Below, in pieces: positions 36,401 through 47,400 of a stretch of DNA of 64,000 nucleotides. The stretch spans positions 1 through 64,000 of the forward strand of contig JAFRLY010000016.1 of assembly GCA_017431005.1 (NCBI GenBank), given 5' to 3'. The notes under the pieces are model-generated. The model saw only the letters and a list, made by a program, of their open reading frames with translations, did not search any database and was not told where the DNA came from. The stretch is from Clostridia bacterium. Its GTDB lineage: Bacteria > Bacillota > Clostridia > Christensenellales > Aristaeellaceae. Each line of letters opens with the position of its first letter. Within the stretch, counting starts at the first letter, position 1. The position numbers and the translations under genes are program-made.

Positions 36401-39400
36401 CTCGTGTCAGGCTTCTTCAGCTTGACCATTCCGTTGGAAGTTATCTCAACGTTGGTGGTATCCTCCTGCGTGATGCCCGCGAAATCATTCGTGGTGAGTG
36501 CAGTCCCTGAGGCATTTTTGATCGTCAGTTCAATCTCCGGCGTGTTGTTCGTTGTGCCGGTAGCCTCCGCCCATGTCTTGGTCACGGTCAACCGGATGCT
36601 GGGACTCTTCTCATATATCACGTAGATGGCAAAGTTGCCGACATACGGCGCAGACGTAGCCAGGTCCGCCTCAGCGTTTGCGTTCTGCGTGCCGTCCACC
36701 GTATTCTTCAGATACAGGGGACTGGTAATCGGGGTCGGAATAAGGCCGGTATCGTTAGTGGCCAGTGTGTTGCTGCCAATGGCGAAGCCCTTGAGATCCC
36801 ACTTGGTGTTGTCCTCCGTCTTGGTGATCTGCTCGACCGCGCCTTTCACGCCAGCAGTGGTATCGGCGCTGTTCCAGGCCGTGTTGTAAGTGATGGTCAC
36901 CCAGGTGGTCTTCGTCTCGGTGGTGCTCCAGCCTGTGAAATTCTCTTCGACAATCTGCGTCAGATTTCCATCTTCATCCCTGGTGACCCAGAAAACGTCG
37001 GAGGAGTTGATCTCCTGCGGATAGTAGTACAGCCTGAGCTTACCAGGATTGCTTGTGTCGGTGCTGAAACTCGTCCAGGCGCTGTCGGCGGTAGGAGCGG
37101 TCTCACCGGTTGTGGCATACTGCCAGATATTGGTTGTGTCGTTGAAGCGGATCCACTTGATCACCGTTGTGTTACTGCCGTCCAGCACTGCCTTGCCGTA
37201 GGTATCCGTGGTGGGCACGGCGTTACGGGTGTAAGCATTGTAGCTCGTGGCAACCGCGCTGTCCGCCGTGGCGGCAAAGCCGGTGGTGCCGTCCGGTCTT
37301 ACGATATAGTCGTTCTGCCCGGTCACGATGGGCTTTTCCACAGCATGCGCGTAGTCGCCTTTAGTCACCTCATACACAGTCACGGGCAGCTCGATGGGCT
37401 TCCAGATGGCATACAGGGTATGGGTCTCGGTATACGTTAAGTTATCCTTGTTGTATGGCGTCACACGGATGGTGTCACCGTTCTGGTAGGCCGGAGTTTC
37501 GGTTTCGTAATTCAGGTCCTTGTTCTCATCCCAGCCAAGGAAGGTGTATCCGGGATGCATATACTCTACAGATTTGCCGTTGTACTTCAAATCCTCCAGG
37601 GTGACGCTGGTCGTGCCCTGATACATCATGCCCACGGTATAAGGATCGTTGACCTTCAGGAAACCTTGCGGCTTTGTCTGATCGCGGTAATCCCAGAACT
37701 TAACCGAAACCTTGGGTGTGGGCTGAGAATCGAAGTTCAGGTCGTACACCAGCGTGGTCTCCATCTTAGGCGTATAGATGGCATACAGGGTCACGTCCAC
37801 ACCGCTGGGAATTGCGATGGCGTCGTTGGGATAGTAGCTGTCGCCGCTGCCGTTCGCCTGAGTGTTCCAGTAGGCAAAGTCAACCTTTCCATCGGGGAAA
37901 ATCAGCTTCGTCGCCGCGACGTTCTTCACGGGCACGGAAGCTCCCACCATGTACTGGTCGTTGTCCTTGTATTTGCCTGTGCTGACCAGGGTCGTTCCAT
38001 CAATAGGATCACTCTGGCCACCCTGCAGCGTACCGCCATTCAGATCATAGTAAAGCGCCTTGGAGCGCAGATCGCGGTAATCACCCTTAACCCTGATATT
38101 ATCCTTGATTTCCGTGGTCAAAGCGATGGGTTTATTGGTATCGGCGTTGAGCCAGCCCATGAACTTGTAGTTCTCCAACTCCTGATTCACAAGGCCGAAC
38201 TCACTGAGCTTGGAACCGTAAACCAACGGACCGTAGGGCACGGTATTGCCAGTCACCGCTTCGTCCATTTCCACGACGTTCCCGCTCTCATCCAGCTCGC
38301 TCTTGATCAGCGTCACTATCACCTGCGTGTCTTTCCAGTGCAGATAGTAGTGGATGTCGTAGAGCGGCATGGTGGCAGTTGTATCGCTGGCATAGACGTC
38401 CACCAGGGCATCCGCCGAACGGGACCAACCCGCAAATTCCTTGCCATCAGGCGTGGAAATGCCATAGGTAGAAGGATCATCGATCTTGCCCGCCAGGCTC
38501 TCACCCACCAAGAGGGTGATGGGGCTACCGCTAACCTCTGCGCCGTTAGCGTCATGAAGGTGGAGCTTGTAGCTTTGCCTTATATAATAGAAGTTAAAAG
38601 TCCTCGGCGTGCTGCCCGAAGCGGCCACGGGATTCGTGGTGAGAACACCATCACTATTATATTTATCATATCCCAGGATATCCTTCGCGCCGTAATTGCC
38701 GTTCGACTGCATTGTCTGGTCGAAGCTGCGGTTGTCGTATGTCCGACTTTCATAGTTCGACGCTACAGTGTTGTCCTTCGTCGTATCATTCAGGAAGTGA
38801 TATAGAATCCTGGTTTGAGTGTTGACACCATCGCCTAGCAAATTGAAAGTGATGGTAGTGTTATTGTTTCCAATGTAGGTTAACCAATCCTTCTCTACTG
38901 TATCCGGAACAGTTGACTGTTTGGAGACTGTATTGGCATCACCATCATTTGTGTAATCCCAGCCGTTATACTTAAAATTTCCAAGCATCGTCAGCTTCGG
39001 TTCTGTGTTCCCATCGCCGGTATCCACCGGCCACTTTCCGGCCAGCGTCATCTGGTACCAGACGGTCTCAGACCAATTGGTATCGTAGTCGTTGTTGCCG
39101 AACCTTATTCTGCCTCGGTTCTGGTTACCCACCCTCACATTGAACCGCAGCATATACCGCTTGCGCTGCACATAGATGTTTAGCTTGGCGCTGCCGTCAT
39201 CGACAACCGTGGTAGAGCTGTCGCTCAGGCTGTTGTTCACCTGGAAAAATCCGCTGTTATTTGTTCCATTCTCGTACACCAGGTCCGCGTGAGTGACCGT
39301 GTTCGCAGCGGCAGTCCCGTGCGATGTCGTCACGCTCTGCGTATTGAGGATCTCGGTGCCCAGCTTGATATCATCCACGGTGACGGAGTTGGAGTACACG

Positions 39401-42400
39401 TAGTTGGATGTATCACTGAGCGTGCCGTTCGAATCGGCCTTCTCCACCCACCAGACCACAGTGTATTTGTTCGTCACGGTTTCATCCGGTTCCCACCCCG
39501 CGTAGATCGTCGTATCTTCAGTCAGGGTTTGATTCCAGTTGAATTCCTGAGTTCGGGCAGAATCAGTATACCATTTGCCGGTGAAAATATAGTTCTTCCG
39601 CGTCACCTCGTCAGGATCAGGCCAGGTGAAGTTCAGATTCTGGCTGCGTGCATAGTATTTATTAGGAATGGTGACCATATTTTCATCCTGATGGAAGGTC
39701 AGCCAGAAGCCGTCCTCCAGTACAGGATACAATGTCATATCACTGGTAACCTTTTTATCGGTATAACCGCTCCAGTAGGATGAAGGTATAGTTCCCGGAG
39801 ACCTCTTTGTGGTATCCCACCCGATCAGCGCATAGGTCTTCGAACCGCTCTTATAGGTATATTCCGCACCTACGCCCATGGTGTTTAGGTTTTCAGAGCC
39901 GTCGTGGAGATAAGTCTGCACGGTGATCAGCTCTCCAGCGCCATCAGCATCGTATCCCCTGTAGGTCACGCGCCATGGCCGGTTGAAACTGGCGTATAGC
40001 GTAGTATTCACGGGACTGCTCAACACATCACCAAAGCCGTTGAAGCGCTGAGTCAGTTGCTCATCCAGATACCAGCCCTCAAACACATCGCTGGAATTAT
40101 TACCAGCAGGCGTCTCCGGCGGCGGGGACAGTCGTTCTCCGCGGTAGACGATTTCCTCGTAGTAGGTTTCCCATTCATCAGAGGCATTCTTCACCTTGAA
40201 GGTATAAGTAGCTTTCTCGCTTCCTGTTGTGATGCCGCCCGGAGCAAACTTAGCTCTTAGGGTGATATCCGATGTACCCATGATGATTGTATCACCGGCA
40301 TGGTAGCGCTTCTCTGGATCATTGTCTTCCTCGCCCATATACCAATACTGGAAGACCTCGGTGTAAGCCTCCTCTGTTTCCGTGGCTTTGTGGTAGATTT
40401 CGGTATCGGTGCCCTTCACCACTACCGTCTTGCCTTCCACGTAGGCTTCGGGATCCAGATAGACTTCCTTGCCATTCTCGATGTAGTGGACGGAATGGCG
40501 GGTCATCTCCTGCCAGTGGCCTTCAAGCTTGACATGCTTATCTACAGGTGTATTGATATCAACCAAAGGTTTCGGGTTACCCCAAACTATTTCATTGTTC
40601 TCTTTTACACCCTCGCAATAAGTCCAGCCGGTGAATACATGGTTCTCCCAAACAGGGTTGACCCAGTAAGTGGGTAAAAACTCAGCTATCGTATGCTCGT
40701 GAGCTACATAAGGAGTATCGGTAGTACCGTATTCATGCTGGTAATCCAAATAGCGTATGCTCTTGCCCATCTCTGAACCAGACAGGTTTAACTGAGGATC
40801 GGTAATCGTCTGATCTCCAATTTCAATGCCATTATCGACATGCACTGTAACGATTCTGGGTGTAAGCTTTGGATACAGGATAATATTGGATGCAGGCATA
40901 ACAGTTGCAGATTCTATTACATAATCGCTATTGCAATCCTCGTCGGTGTACCAATGACCATCCCACTCAAGATAGGCAGGAATCATATTTGAAGTATATG
41001 GATCATTATAGATGCCAGCAAGCTCGGAGGTTTTCATCTTCGAATCTATGTTATGCTTGTAACAAATCGAAGCAGTTTCTGTTGACAGTGCAGTAGCCCC
41101 GTGGTGGAGTGCTACGCTATATGGTGCAAGATCATAATAAACATTAGCAACGTATGGTCCATTACGCTTATATTCAATTGAAATCGTACCATTTGGGTTC
41201 TGCCGTACATCATATGCATTCGGATTTTCATCCAACGTTTTCTGTACATTCAGTACATATCCATTATAGACCTGTGTCGTATATGGTTCAGCATCGTTTT
41301 GAGACTGACCAATGCCATACTTATATGTTTTGGTTTCGGTCGTGTAGTTACCATTAGATTCCTGATAGTACTCGTTTAATGTAGCAGTCTCCAATCCACC
41401 CTTGAAATTGTTATTGTTATAACGACCCCATAGTTCAATTTTACCCGAATTGTCAGCACAATCCAGCAATTGTGAGTTCACAAATGAAAGAGGAGTATCA
41501 AAAAGCGCTGATACGGCATCAGGATAATTATTTCCCGACTGTCTCAGTCCCAAGGAGACAACACTAAATCCAAGACTCCCTATAGGAGAAAATTCATAGT
41601 TATCAACGTTTGGCCACTTGTTAGAGAGTGATTCACCCAATCGTATGGTATAATAGCCGTTTGCCGGCAGTTTTGTGTTTACTCTTGAAATACCGCTACT
41701 GTCTACATAAGCATTGGTACCTAAAGATCTCAATTTGAATGTATAGTTTATCTGATACGTTTTCCTGTTATACCACACATCAATGATCGTACTTCCATTA
41801 TCAGCAACAGGCCACACTGATGTATCACCTTTGGCGGTAGTATGGTAATTCCCGTCAGCGTCATAGGCTGAGATGGCGCCAGTCGCACCAGTACTGTTTG
41901 CAGCAGTACCAGCCTGAATATCCCGGAAATACTTTAAATCATTATCAGCTACAAAAGTACCACCATTAATTTTTGAGCCTCCGGTTGCGATATTGTTGCG
42001 AACTGTATTCACAGCAAAATTAATATCACCGCCTACCGCAGGAATTGTCATGGATGTTACGCTCAGACTAAGCTTCGTACCAGTAAGTACTTCGATCACT
42101 TCGGAGTCGATCAGTTCATAGGGAGTTTTGCTATTTGCGCTGTTATCTACAGGTTCCTTCCAGTACTTCACGGTCACTGTAGTCGTTGTGGCATCCCAGT
42201 GTAAATAATATGTTTTATCTTCGGACAATACTATGCTGCCAGAAAGTGTGACCGAATTTGCTGATGCATCCGCTCCATCAAACCAACCGTTATTCCTGCT
42301 ATAGCCGCCACGGGCTATAACAAGTACTCCAAGCACCTCTCCCCAGGTATCATCATTTGTTGCCTGGATTTTGTATACCGGAAGGTTATTAATTGTACCG

Positions 42401-43998
42401 CCGTTACCATCCAGGGAAACTGTGTACATCTTCTTGCACACAGGATAGAGTGTAACACTGCCTGTCAAATCTGTAATAGTTTCATTTGGCTTATAATACC
42501 GTCCCTCACCACTCTTCGGGATATTTTCACCATATCCCAACGTGTCAGTGGGCTGAGTCAGGCTCCAACCCAGGAACTTGTAGCCCACAGGCGCGCCGTA
42601 AGAAGGCACATTGGCAAGGTTCAGGGTATAGGTATCTCCGGATTTTGTCAGCGGCTCAACATGGAACACCGTGCGCTTCATGTCGATATACAGGGATTGG
42701 AACGTAGCGTATTGCTCCCCGCCGAATGTGGCATAGATATCCACATTCTGATTCGCAGCGCCTGTGACGGGGGTATTGGAGAAAGTAAAGTCTGTCTCTG
42801 ACCCGCTGATCATCGTTTTCCAACCTTTGAATGCACCGCGGCTCTCATCTGCAGGATCGGCAGGAGCCAACAGTGTTTCACCGTTTTTCAAAGCTATTTC
42901 GCGATAAGGTGTGGCACTGTTATTGGTCACGTCCGCTTTGCTCCACCAGAAGCGGTAATGGACACGAGGATCCGTATCCTCTTCACCGATAACGTAGATG
43001 GAGAATCCATCCGTCTTGAAGTTCAGCACAACGCCATCCGCTGAAGCCTCTGCTGCGGGCGTGATAACGTCTGTCGTTTTGCCGAAGTGAACGATCTGCG
43101 CGTCGGTAAGGGATTGCTTGTTCATCAGCTGAATAGAGACAGATACGTCCTTCGTCGGCTGATACTTCGTGCCGGCTGTGTCCTCAATGCTGATATCAAA
43201 CGCGCGGGCAAAGCTCAGCTCCGCCACGCCCATGGCCTTGGCGGTCTTATCCTTGTACAGTTCGAGAGTGGAGCCTGTCAGCTCAGAAACATCCAGACGC
43301 GCGCCTTCCTCTTCACTGGGCAGACCGGAGTCTGAATCGTACTCGACTGTAATCTTATAGGTATTGTTGTCGGACGCGACCAGTGTTTTTTCCAGGATGG
43401 TCCGGACCACCGCGTACACCGGGCTGCCGTCAGCGCGGAACCGCACGCTGCTGTCAATCGCGGCGGACAGCTTCCGTGCGCCCTGATCGGATACGCTGTA
43501 TACTTCCGCATCCGGATCTGCTGCGATGTTCAGCTGCACGTCAACATCCTGAAGAGGCTTCTGCTGCCCTTCAGTGTCGATCAGAACCAGCTCGTAGGCT
43601 TTAATCAGCTCCATGTCCTTCCCCATATCCGGGGATGCCGGCCAGCCGGCCGCTACCGTTCCTTCCGGCAGCTCGCCGCTGATGGAGATTGTCGTTTCCC
43701 CGTCCGAAGTATTCTGACCGGCTTTCGGAGCAGCCATCAGTTTCTTGCTTCTTTTCTGGACTCCGGTCTGGATTTCCGGGCCGCTGACAAGCTGCGTCAT
43801 GTTGCGGTCCGTAAACAGAGAAACTTCGATCGTTTGCTCTGTCAGTACCGGTTCAGCATCCTTTTTGTCCACCACAGCCACGCCGAAGAGGGCGGAGCCG
43901 CCGGTATCCTTCTGCTCTTCTGCCATGGACGGGCAGTAAGAGAGCAGCATGCTTGCTGACAGCAATGCAGACATCATTCTTCTCAGGGTACGATTCAT
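33412..43998 (-). CDS. Giant sortase-anchored adhesin 3 (3528 aa)
   Basis: The largest gene here. The signal peptide is MNRTLRRMMSALLSASMLLSYCPSMAEE. Shared N-terminal modules follow: ISISGELPEGTVAAGWPA and NNTYKITVEYDSDSGLPSEEEGARLDV, about 210-315. From about 370 to 2460 comes a long array of Listeria-Bacteroides/InlB-B-type repeats (for example YTVSLDGNGGTINNLP, YYDLNGGTL...FAYWNTQANGSGDSYYPNDAI, TLYAIYTP). Two beta-helix-like stretches follow (NNGTMTLTNVTLDGN...; NGGTLTLTNITLDGDKDNH...VSGGTITGNRSSG), each after a VTxTWxE Cna-B-like domain. The common module LTVEKTVSGAMGDTTRDFTFTL precedes the VSPTG sorting signal, a hydrophobic helix and RRRKRYNK. AAAGGAG lies upstream of the ATG. Such length suggests a filamentous stalk reaching beyond the wall (inference). 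Confidence 0.88.
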   Translation of the reverse strand: MNRTLRRMMSALLSASMLLSYCPSMAEEQKDTGGSALFGVAVVDKKDAEPVLTEQTIEVSLFTDRNMTQLVSGPEIQTGVQKRSKKLMAAPKAGQNTSDGETTISISGELPEGTVAAGWPASPDMGKDMELIKAYELVLIDTEGQQKPLQDVDVQLNIAADPDAEVYSVSDQGARKLSAAIDSSVRFRADGSPVYAVVRTILEKTLVASDNNTYKITVEYDSDSGLPSEEEGARLDVSELTGSTLELYKDKTAKAMGVAELSFARAFDISIEDTAGTKYQPTKDVSVSIQLMNKQSLTDAQIVHFGKTTDVITPAAEASADGVVLNFKTDGFSIYVIGEEDTDPRVHYRFWWSKADVTNNSATPYREIALKNGETLLAPADPADESRGAFKGWKTMISGSETDFTFSNTPVTGAANQNVDIYATFGGEQYATFQSLYIDMKRTVFHVEPLTKSGDTYTLNLANVPSYGAPVGYKFLGWSLTQPTDTLGYGENIPKSGEGRYYKPNETITDLTGSVTLYPVCKKMYTVSLDGNGGTINNLPVYKIQATNDDTWGEVLGVLVIARGGYSRNNGWFDGADASANSVTLSGSIVLSEDKTYYLHWDATTTTVTVKYWKEPVDNSANSKTPYELIDSEVIEVLTGTKLSLSVTSMTIPAVGGDINFAVNTVRNNIATGGSKINGGTFVADNDLKYFRDIQAGTAANSTGATGAISAYDADGNYHTTAKGDTSVWPVADNGSTIIDVWYNRKTYQINYTFKLRSLGTNAYVDSSGISRVNTKLPANGYYTIRLGESLSNKWPNVDNYEFSPIGSLGFSVVSLGLRQSGNNYPDAVSALFDTPLSFVNSQLLDCADNSGKIELWGRYNNNNFKGGLETATLNEYYQESNGNYTTETKTYKYGIGQSQNDAEPYTTQVYNGYVLNVQKTLDENPNAYDVRQNPNGTISIEYKRNGPYVANVYYDLAPYSVALHHGATALSTETASICYKHNIDSKMKTSELAGIYNDPYTSNMIPAYLEWDGHWYTDEDCNSDYVIESATVMPASNIILYPKLTPRIVTVHVDNGIEIGDQTITDPQLNLSGSEMGKSIRYLDYQHEYGTTDTPYVAHEHTIAEFLPTYWVNPVWENHVFTGWTYCEGVKENNEIVWGNPKPLVDINTPVDKHVKLEGHWQEMTRHSVHYIENGKEVYLDPEAYVEGKTVVVKGTDTEIYHKATETEEAYTEVFQYWYMGEEDNDPEKRYHAGDTIIMGTSDITLRAKFAPGGITTGSEKATYTFKVKNASDEWETYYEEIVYRGERLSPPPETPAGNNSSDVFEGWYLDEQLTQRFNGFGDVLSSPVNTTLYASFNRPWRVTYRGYDADGAGELITVQTYLHDGSENLNTMGVGAEYTYKSGSKTYALIGWDTTKRSPGTIPSSYWSGYTDKKVTSDMTLYPVLEDGFWLTFHQDENMVTIPNKYYARSQNLNFTWPDPDEVTRKNYIFTGKWYTDSARTQEFNWNQTLTEDTTIYAGWEPDETVTNKYTVVWWVEKADSNGTLSDTSNYVYSNSVTVDDIKLGTEILNTQSVTTSHGTAAANTVTHADLVYENGTNNSGFFQVNNSLSDSSTTVVDDGSAKLNIYVQRKRYMLRFNVRVGNQNRGRIRFGNNDYDTNWSETVWYQMTLAGKWPVDTGDGNTEPKLTMLGNFKYNGWDYTNDGDANTVSKQSTVPDTVEKDWLTYIGNNNTTITFNLLGDGVNTQTRILYHFLNDTTKDNTVASNYESRTYDNRSFDQTMQSNGNYGAKDILGYDKYNSDGVLTTNPVAASGSTPRTFNFYYIRQSYKLHLHDANGAEVSGSPITLLVGESLAGKIDDPSTYGISTPDGKEFAGWSRSADALVDVYASDTTATMPLYDIHYYLHWKDTQVIVTLIKSELDESGNVVEMDEAVTGNTVPYGPLVYGSKLSEFGLVNQELENYKFMGWLNADTNKPIALTTEIKDNIRVKGDYRDLRSKALYYDLNGGTLQGGQSDPIDGTTLVSTGKYKDNDQYMVGASVPVKNVAATKLIFPDGKVDFAYWNTQANGSGDSYYPNDAIAIPSGVDVTLYAIYTPKMETTLVYDLNFDSQPTPKVSVKFWDYRDQTKPQGFLKVNDPYTVGMMYQGTTSVTLEDLKYNGKSVEYMHPGYTFLGWDENKDLNYETETPAYQNGDTIRVTPYNKDNLTYTETHTLYAIWKPIELPVTVYEVTKGDYAHAVEKPIVTGQNDYIVRPDGTTGFAATADSAVATSYNAYTRNAVPTTDTYGKAVLDGSNTTVIKWIRFNDTTNIWQYATTGETAPTADSAWTSFSTDTSNPGKLRLYYYPQEINSSDVFWVTRDEDGNLTQIVEENFTGWSTTETKTTWVTITYNTAWNSADTTAGVKGAVEQITKTEDNTKWDLKGFAIGSNTLATNDTGLIPTPITSPLYLKNTVDGTQNANAEADLATSAPYVGNFAIYVIYEKSPSIRLTVTKTWAEATGTTNNTPEIELTIKNASGTALTTNDFAGITQEDTTNVEITSNGMVKLKKPDTSWGTTATWTVILPATAASAAETVVPGYIATYATTGGAFTDVTDGKAFGVTNTRAICKIVTDDGFFKAYPSLEAAIADVNDNTSDNPLNSKDGIQIQMLVSTTELSSGVTLNENKTVTITTANPNAGDGYPYNNGTAGTATIKRGTGATGDLITNNGTMTLTNVTLDGNNAEAAGALVNSSGTLNISEGTTLTNAVSSSGPAAVNVSGGTMNMTAGSITGNKSDGGAVSAASGAAINFSGTLSVTGNTGKTDNTKQRNVYVDRNDAINVSGPITGGTIGVYGEDDFKDIGEQFATFDTTAVTGDAIGTSLERFVNDRETIPGTTTYLTGAYGGPGVAVWGLIPITVEKTWVENPTTAIKESGSIVLTVLKSDGTTGAALIQASQTDSNVTVDSTDTSKVTLSKPTGATTNTWTWTLMVPADAANVTETCEGYIQNIKPNFSSAAVTIDETSVPAHTIIINNKRAVAKITVQGSDGREFYDVYGTLEEAFAAVTSQGLNDAEGIQIEMLVPETALNQNVSVRADKTVTLTTSDNDLGGYTYSGSGNAKIKRGSVADTASMITNGGTLTLTNITLDGDKDNHPDVSAGGGIINNSGTLTVDTGATLQNSSTSGSGGAILSNAGSVTVSGGTITGNRSSGTLGGGAIYVASGSLTITDGTISNNSATGTNGKGGAIYSASENITVSGGSITGNTAGDGSAIFSNGGIVELTGGLITGNIPGESGAAVSGMTTLNVSGNPTIHDNKVGDSQHNIKIVNASTIHVTDTLTGGEIGVYADTDRSLSGKVFAVDDVTGGSSAESLAHFTNDRVNNPQTGSPLTGMPGPSVGSVMWETAVLTVEKTVSGAMGDTTRDFTFTLTAPTSPADYSGDTFKTVKNTTEGTLTTDARTFTLKHDESIDLYLPYNAEFSITEAEVAGYKTWMVTDSELATAGKTPDTIEETAESTDRTKAVTLTGEETLNVRNRLDSVSPTGVNLTYAPYLLMMLFGGLLLALRRRKRYNK

Positions 43999-44164
43999 CC
44001 AGGGAACTCTCCTTTCAAATGCGAACGCTGTCCGCAGCCTTCCGGTGATTCAGGATCTGTCCTGTCCGGCAGGGGTGGCGAATATTCCGCTCTGTCGGCC
44101 TGAGCAGCGTTATTAACATTACCGGGTAGAAATATGATTACAGCTATCCATATTTCCATTATCA

Positions 44165-44225
44165 ATTTTATGGATTCGACTTTCAGTGTCAATTATCCAA
44201 TGTTTAAAAGTGTTTTCATGTAACC
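44165..44225 (-). promoter_or_regulatory. Adhesin-3 promoter with upstream GGTTACAT element
   Basis: GGTTACAT (44225-44218), 25 bp, TTGACA (44192-44187), 16 bp, TAAAAT (44170-44165). The leader (about 160 nt, 43999-44158) holds no open frame with a ribosome binding site. The rest of the gap to 44406 is AT-rich with no supported feature. Confidence 0.78.
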
Positions 44226-44406
44226 GTGCATACAGGGAGACCCGGTTTTGTCAGCCGGCCGCTTTGCTCATTTTATATAAAAGCCGAATAAACGTGTGCC
44301 GGTCCGCATGCGTTACATCATGTTATTTTTTTAGTCGTTTTATTTTTTTTACGATTCCGAAGTAACCGTTTGCCTTTTTCTTTTATTCAGACATAATGCT
44401 TTCCTG

Positions 44407-47400
44407 TCAGCCGCCGGGACTCATGCCGCTTTCCACCTCGATGGTGAACGTTTTCGTGATCTGCCTGAACGCGTTGGATTTATCCGGTGTAAAGGTCAGC
44501 GAAACCGTGAAGCTGGTGCCTGCCGCGTCTGTTGTCAGCTGGCTGGTCTGCGAGTTGGTCGGAACGGTGTATGTGCCGGTAACCTCATCCCCGTTATATT
44601 CGGCAGGATAATCTCCGTAACCCACTGCGTTCTCAATGGCAGACTTTACCGTAACGCCCGCTTCCGGTATCACGTATATAGTCGTAAATATTATATCCGG
44701 CGTGAACTGGAAGGTGACTTCCTTCGTGCCCGTATACGTCTGTCCGTTCAGCGTGACCGCTGCCGAATAGACGGATTTTCCCGCTGTATTATTCTCAATA
44801 TCCGGATCGGTCCGGCTGCTAAGTGTGATTGTCGTCGTGGATACTTCCGTCTGATGGCTGCTGTCCCGTTTGCAGGTGAAAACTGCCTTGGCCTTCTCCA
44901 CACCTTCCCAGGTCCAGACCGGAGTCTGCCAGTCATGATTGTCCGGAGCGGAAGTGACCCAGCCATTTGTGCCGTATTCTTCTGCCGCCTGGGCATCTTT
45001 ATAGTATTTCCTGCACCGGCCGCAGTACCAGTACGCCGTGTTTCCGTTATTTGTGCAGGTCGCCGCAACGGCCTCGTACGGGGTCAGATCGTGCCCCAGG
45101 GCTTCCGTTGCCTGCGTTTCCGTTACGCCGCAGCCTTCACGCTGACACGTCCGGGTTTCCGTTCCGCCTTCAGTGCAGGTCGCGGTGTTGCCGCTCCATG
45201 CACCGAAGTCATGGCCCAGCTTGCTGATCACCCAGCTGTTTTCCGGAACCGTCGTCTTCCCTTCAGCGTCGCTGAAGTACTGCTTACACCTCTCGCAATA
45301 CCAGTATGCGCTGTTTCCGTTTGTTGTGCAGGTTGCCGCAGCAGCCGCGTGCGGAGTCATGTTGTGCCCCAGCGCTTCCGTTGCCCGTGTTTCCGTTTCG
45401 GCGCAGCCTTCCCGCTGACAGGTACGGGTTTCCGTTCCGCCTTCGGTGCAGGTGGCTGTGTTGCCGCCCCATGCGCCGAAGTCATGGCCCAGCATGCCGA
45501 TCACCCAGCTGTTTTCCGGAATCGTCGTCTTCCCTTCAGCGTCGCTGAAGTACTGCTTACACCTCTCGCAATACCAGTATGCGCTGTTTCCGTTTGTTGT
45601 GCAGGTTGCCGCAGCAGCCGCGTGCGGATTCATGTTGTGCCCCAGCGCTTCCGTTGGCCGCGTTTCCGTTGCACTGCAGCCTTCACGCTGGCAGATACGG
45701 GTTTCTGTTCCGCCTTCGGTGCAGGTGGCGGTGTTGCCGCCCCATGCGCCGAAGTCATGGCCCAGCATGCCGATCACCCGGCTGCTTTCCGGAATCGTTG
45801 TCTTCCCTTCCGCGTCACCGAAGTATTGTTTACACTGGTCACAGTACCAGTATTCGTTGTTTCCGTCCATGGTGCAGGTCGCCGCAGCGGCCGCGTGCGG
45901 GGTCATGTTGTGGCCCAGCGCTTCTGTTGCCTGCGTTTCTGTTTTGCCGCAGCCTTCACGCTGGCAGGTACGGGTTTCCGTTCCGCCTTCGGTGCAGGTG
46001 GCTGTGTTGCCGCTCCATTCACCGTAGTCGTGGCCGATGGCCGGTATTTCAGCGCTCTTTTTCTGTGCGGTGAAAGCGCCGTTTGTGAAGGCTGCCTGCC
46101 AGGTGATCTTTCCCGGAGCCTCGCAGGAGGCGGGGACATTTTCTGTCTCAGCAGCTTTCACCTTTTCCCTGAGCGTATGGGCCGCGTCGTTGGCGCAGAC
46201 CTGCCGGGCCTCGCACAGCATGCAGCCGTCCTTGTCCTCGCTCCAGGTGTAGGAAGCCTCCAGCCACTTGTGACCGGTCGGCGGAATCTCCTTCCGCATC
46301 TGCAGGGAACAGGTGCGGCACTGGATCAGCTCCAGTCCTTTTTTCGTGCAGGAGGGTTTCGTCAGGGTTGTATACCGGAACGAATGAACCAGGTTTTCCC
46401 GCGGGAAGGTATCCTGATCCGCCTCTGCGGGCAGCCCGTTCGGATAATCTGCATCCGCGAACTCCTTCCCGATGCCGGTCCGGTTCGGGTCCACCTCATC
46501 CAGGGTCCCGAGAAGGGAGTATGCGCCGGTTTCGTCAAACCAGTAGACTTTGCCGTCAATCACGATCTGACGGCTGACAAGCATTTCCCCGGGGAAGAGG
46601 CCCAGCTTTTCGCTGCCTATGGTGCTGAAGAAGCACTGTGTTCCCTGGCCGTCCATGGTGACAAATCCGAACTGCTGTGTCGGATCGCTGTGATCCATGG
46701 GATTCCCCAGCTGAATCTGCGCGCCGTTGCTGAGGATCGCGGCTCCGCAGAACTGATAGGTGGTTCCGGACGCTGAGGTAAACTCAGCCGCGATACCGTA
46801 ATCCTTATCCACCAGATTCACAACAAAGGCGCCTGCGCCTTCATTGGTCAGCACACCGGCCTCGATGAAATCCTGAATGGAATAGCCTTCCGACGCCAGG
46901 GTATTGACCAGGTCCGCCAGGTCGGAGACCGTTATATTCCGGCTCCGGAAGAAGGAAATCAGTCCGTTGAGCGTAAAGCCCGAATTGGCCGCGAAGGTGA
47001 TGACATCCGTCAGGCTCAGGCCCATGGCGCCCATTACGTCTGTAATTTCCAGAGCGGGCAGCGCTTCGCCGGGCTCGGCCTTTTCAGCATTCAGCAGACT
47101 GTCTGCGAGGGTATAAAGGCTGCCGATGGCGGCAGCGATGGTGTTCTGATCGAAGGCAGCCAGTTCATCCTGCGTCAGGTTTTCGATGTTTCCCAGTTTT
47201 TCACGGGCTTCCCTGATCATTGCCTCCGCCTGTTCGATCGCGCCTTCCAGGATTGCTATGTTCGACGGATTGGTCAGTTTGCCCGCGGCTTCCCGAGCAT
47301 AGCCTGCGGCGGCGTCCGCCTGGTTCAGGAGACTCTGCGCCTCTTTCCGGAGTTTTTCAACTGTCTGCTCTTCCTGCGACTGGCCTGTTCCGTTCTTTTC

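Noticed and set aside
44980..46050. CRISPR array
   Set aside because: The repeats are 273 bp, coding and in frame, without spacers.
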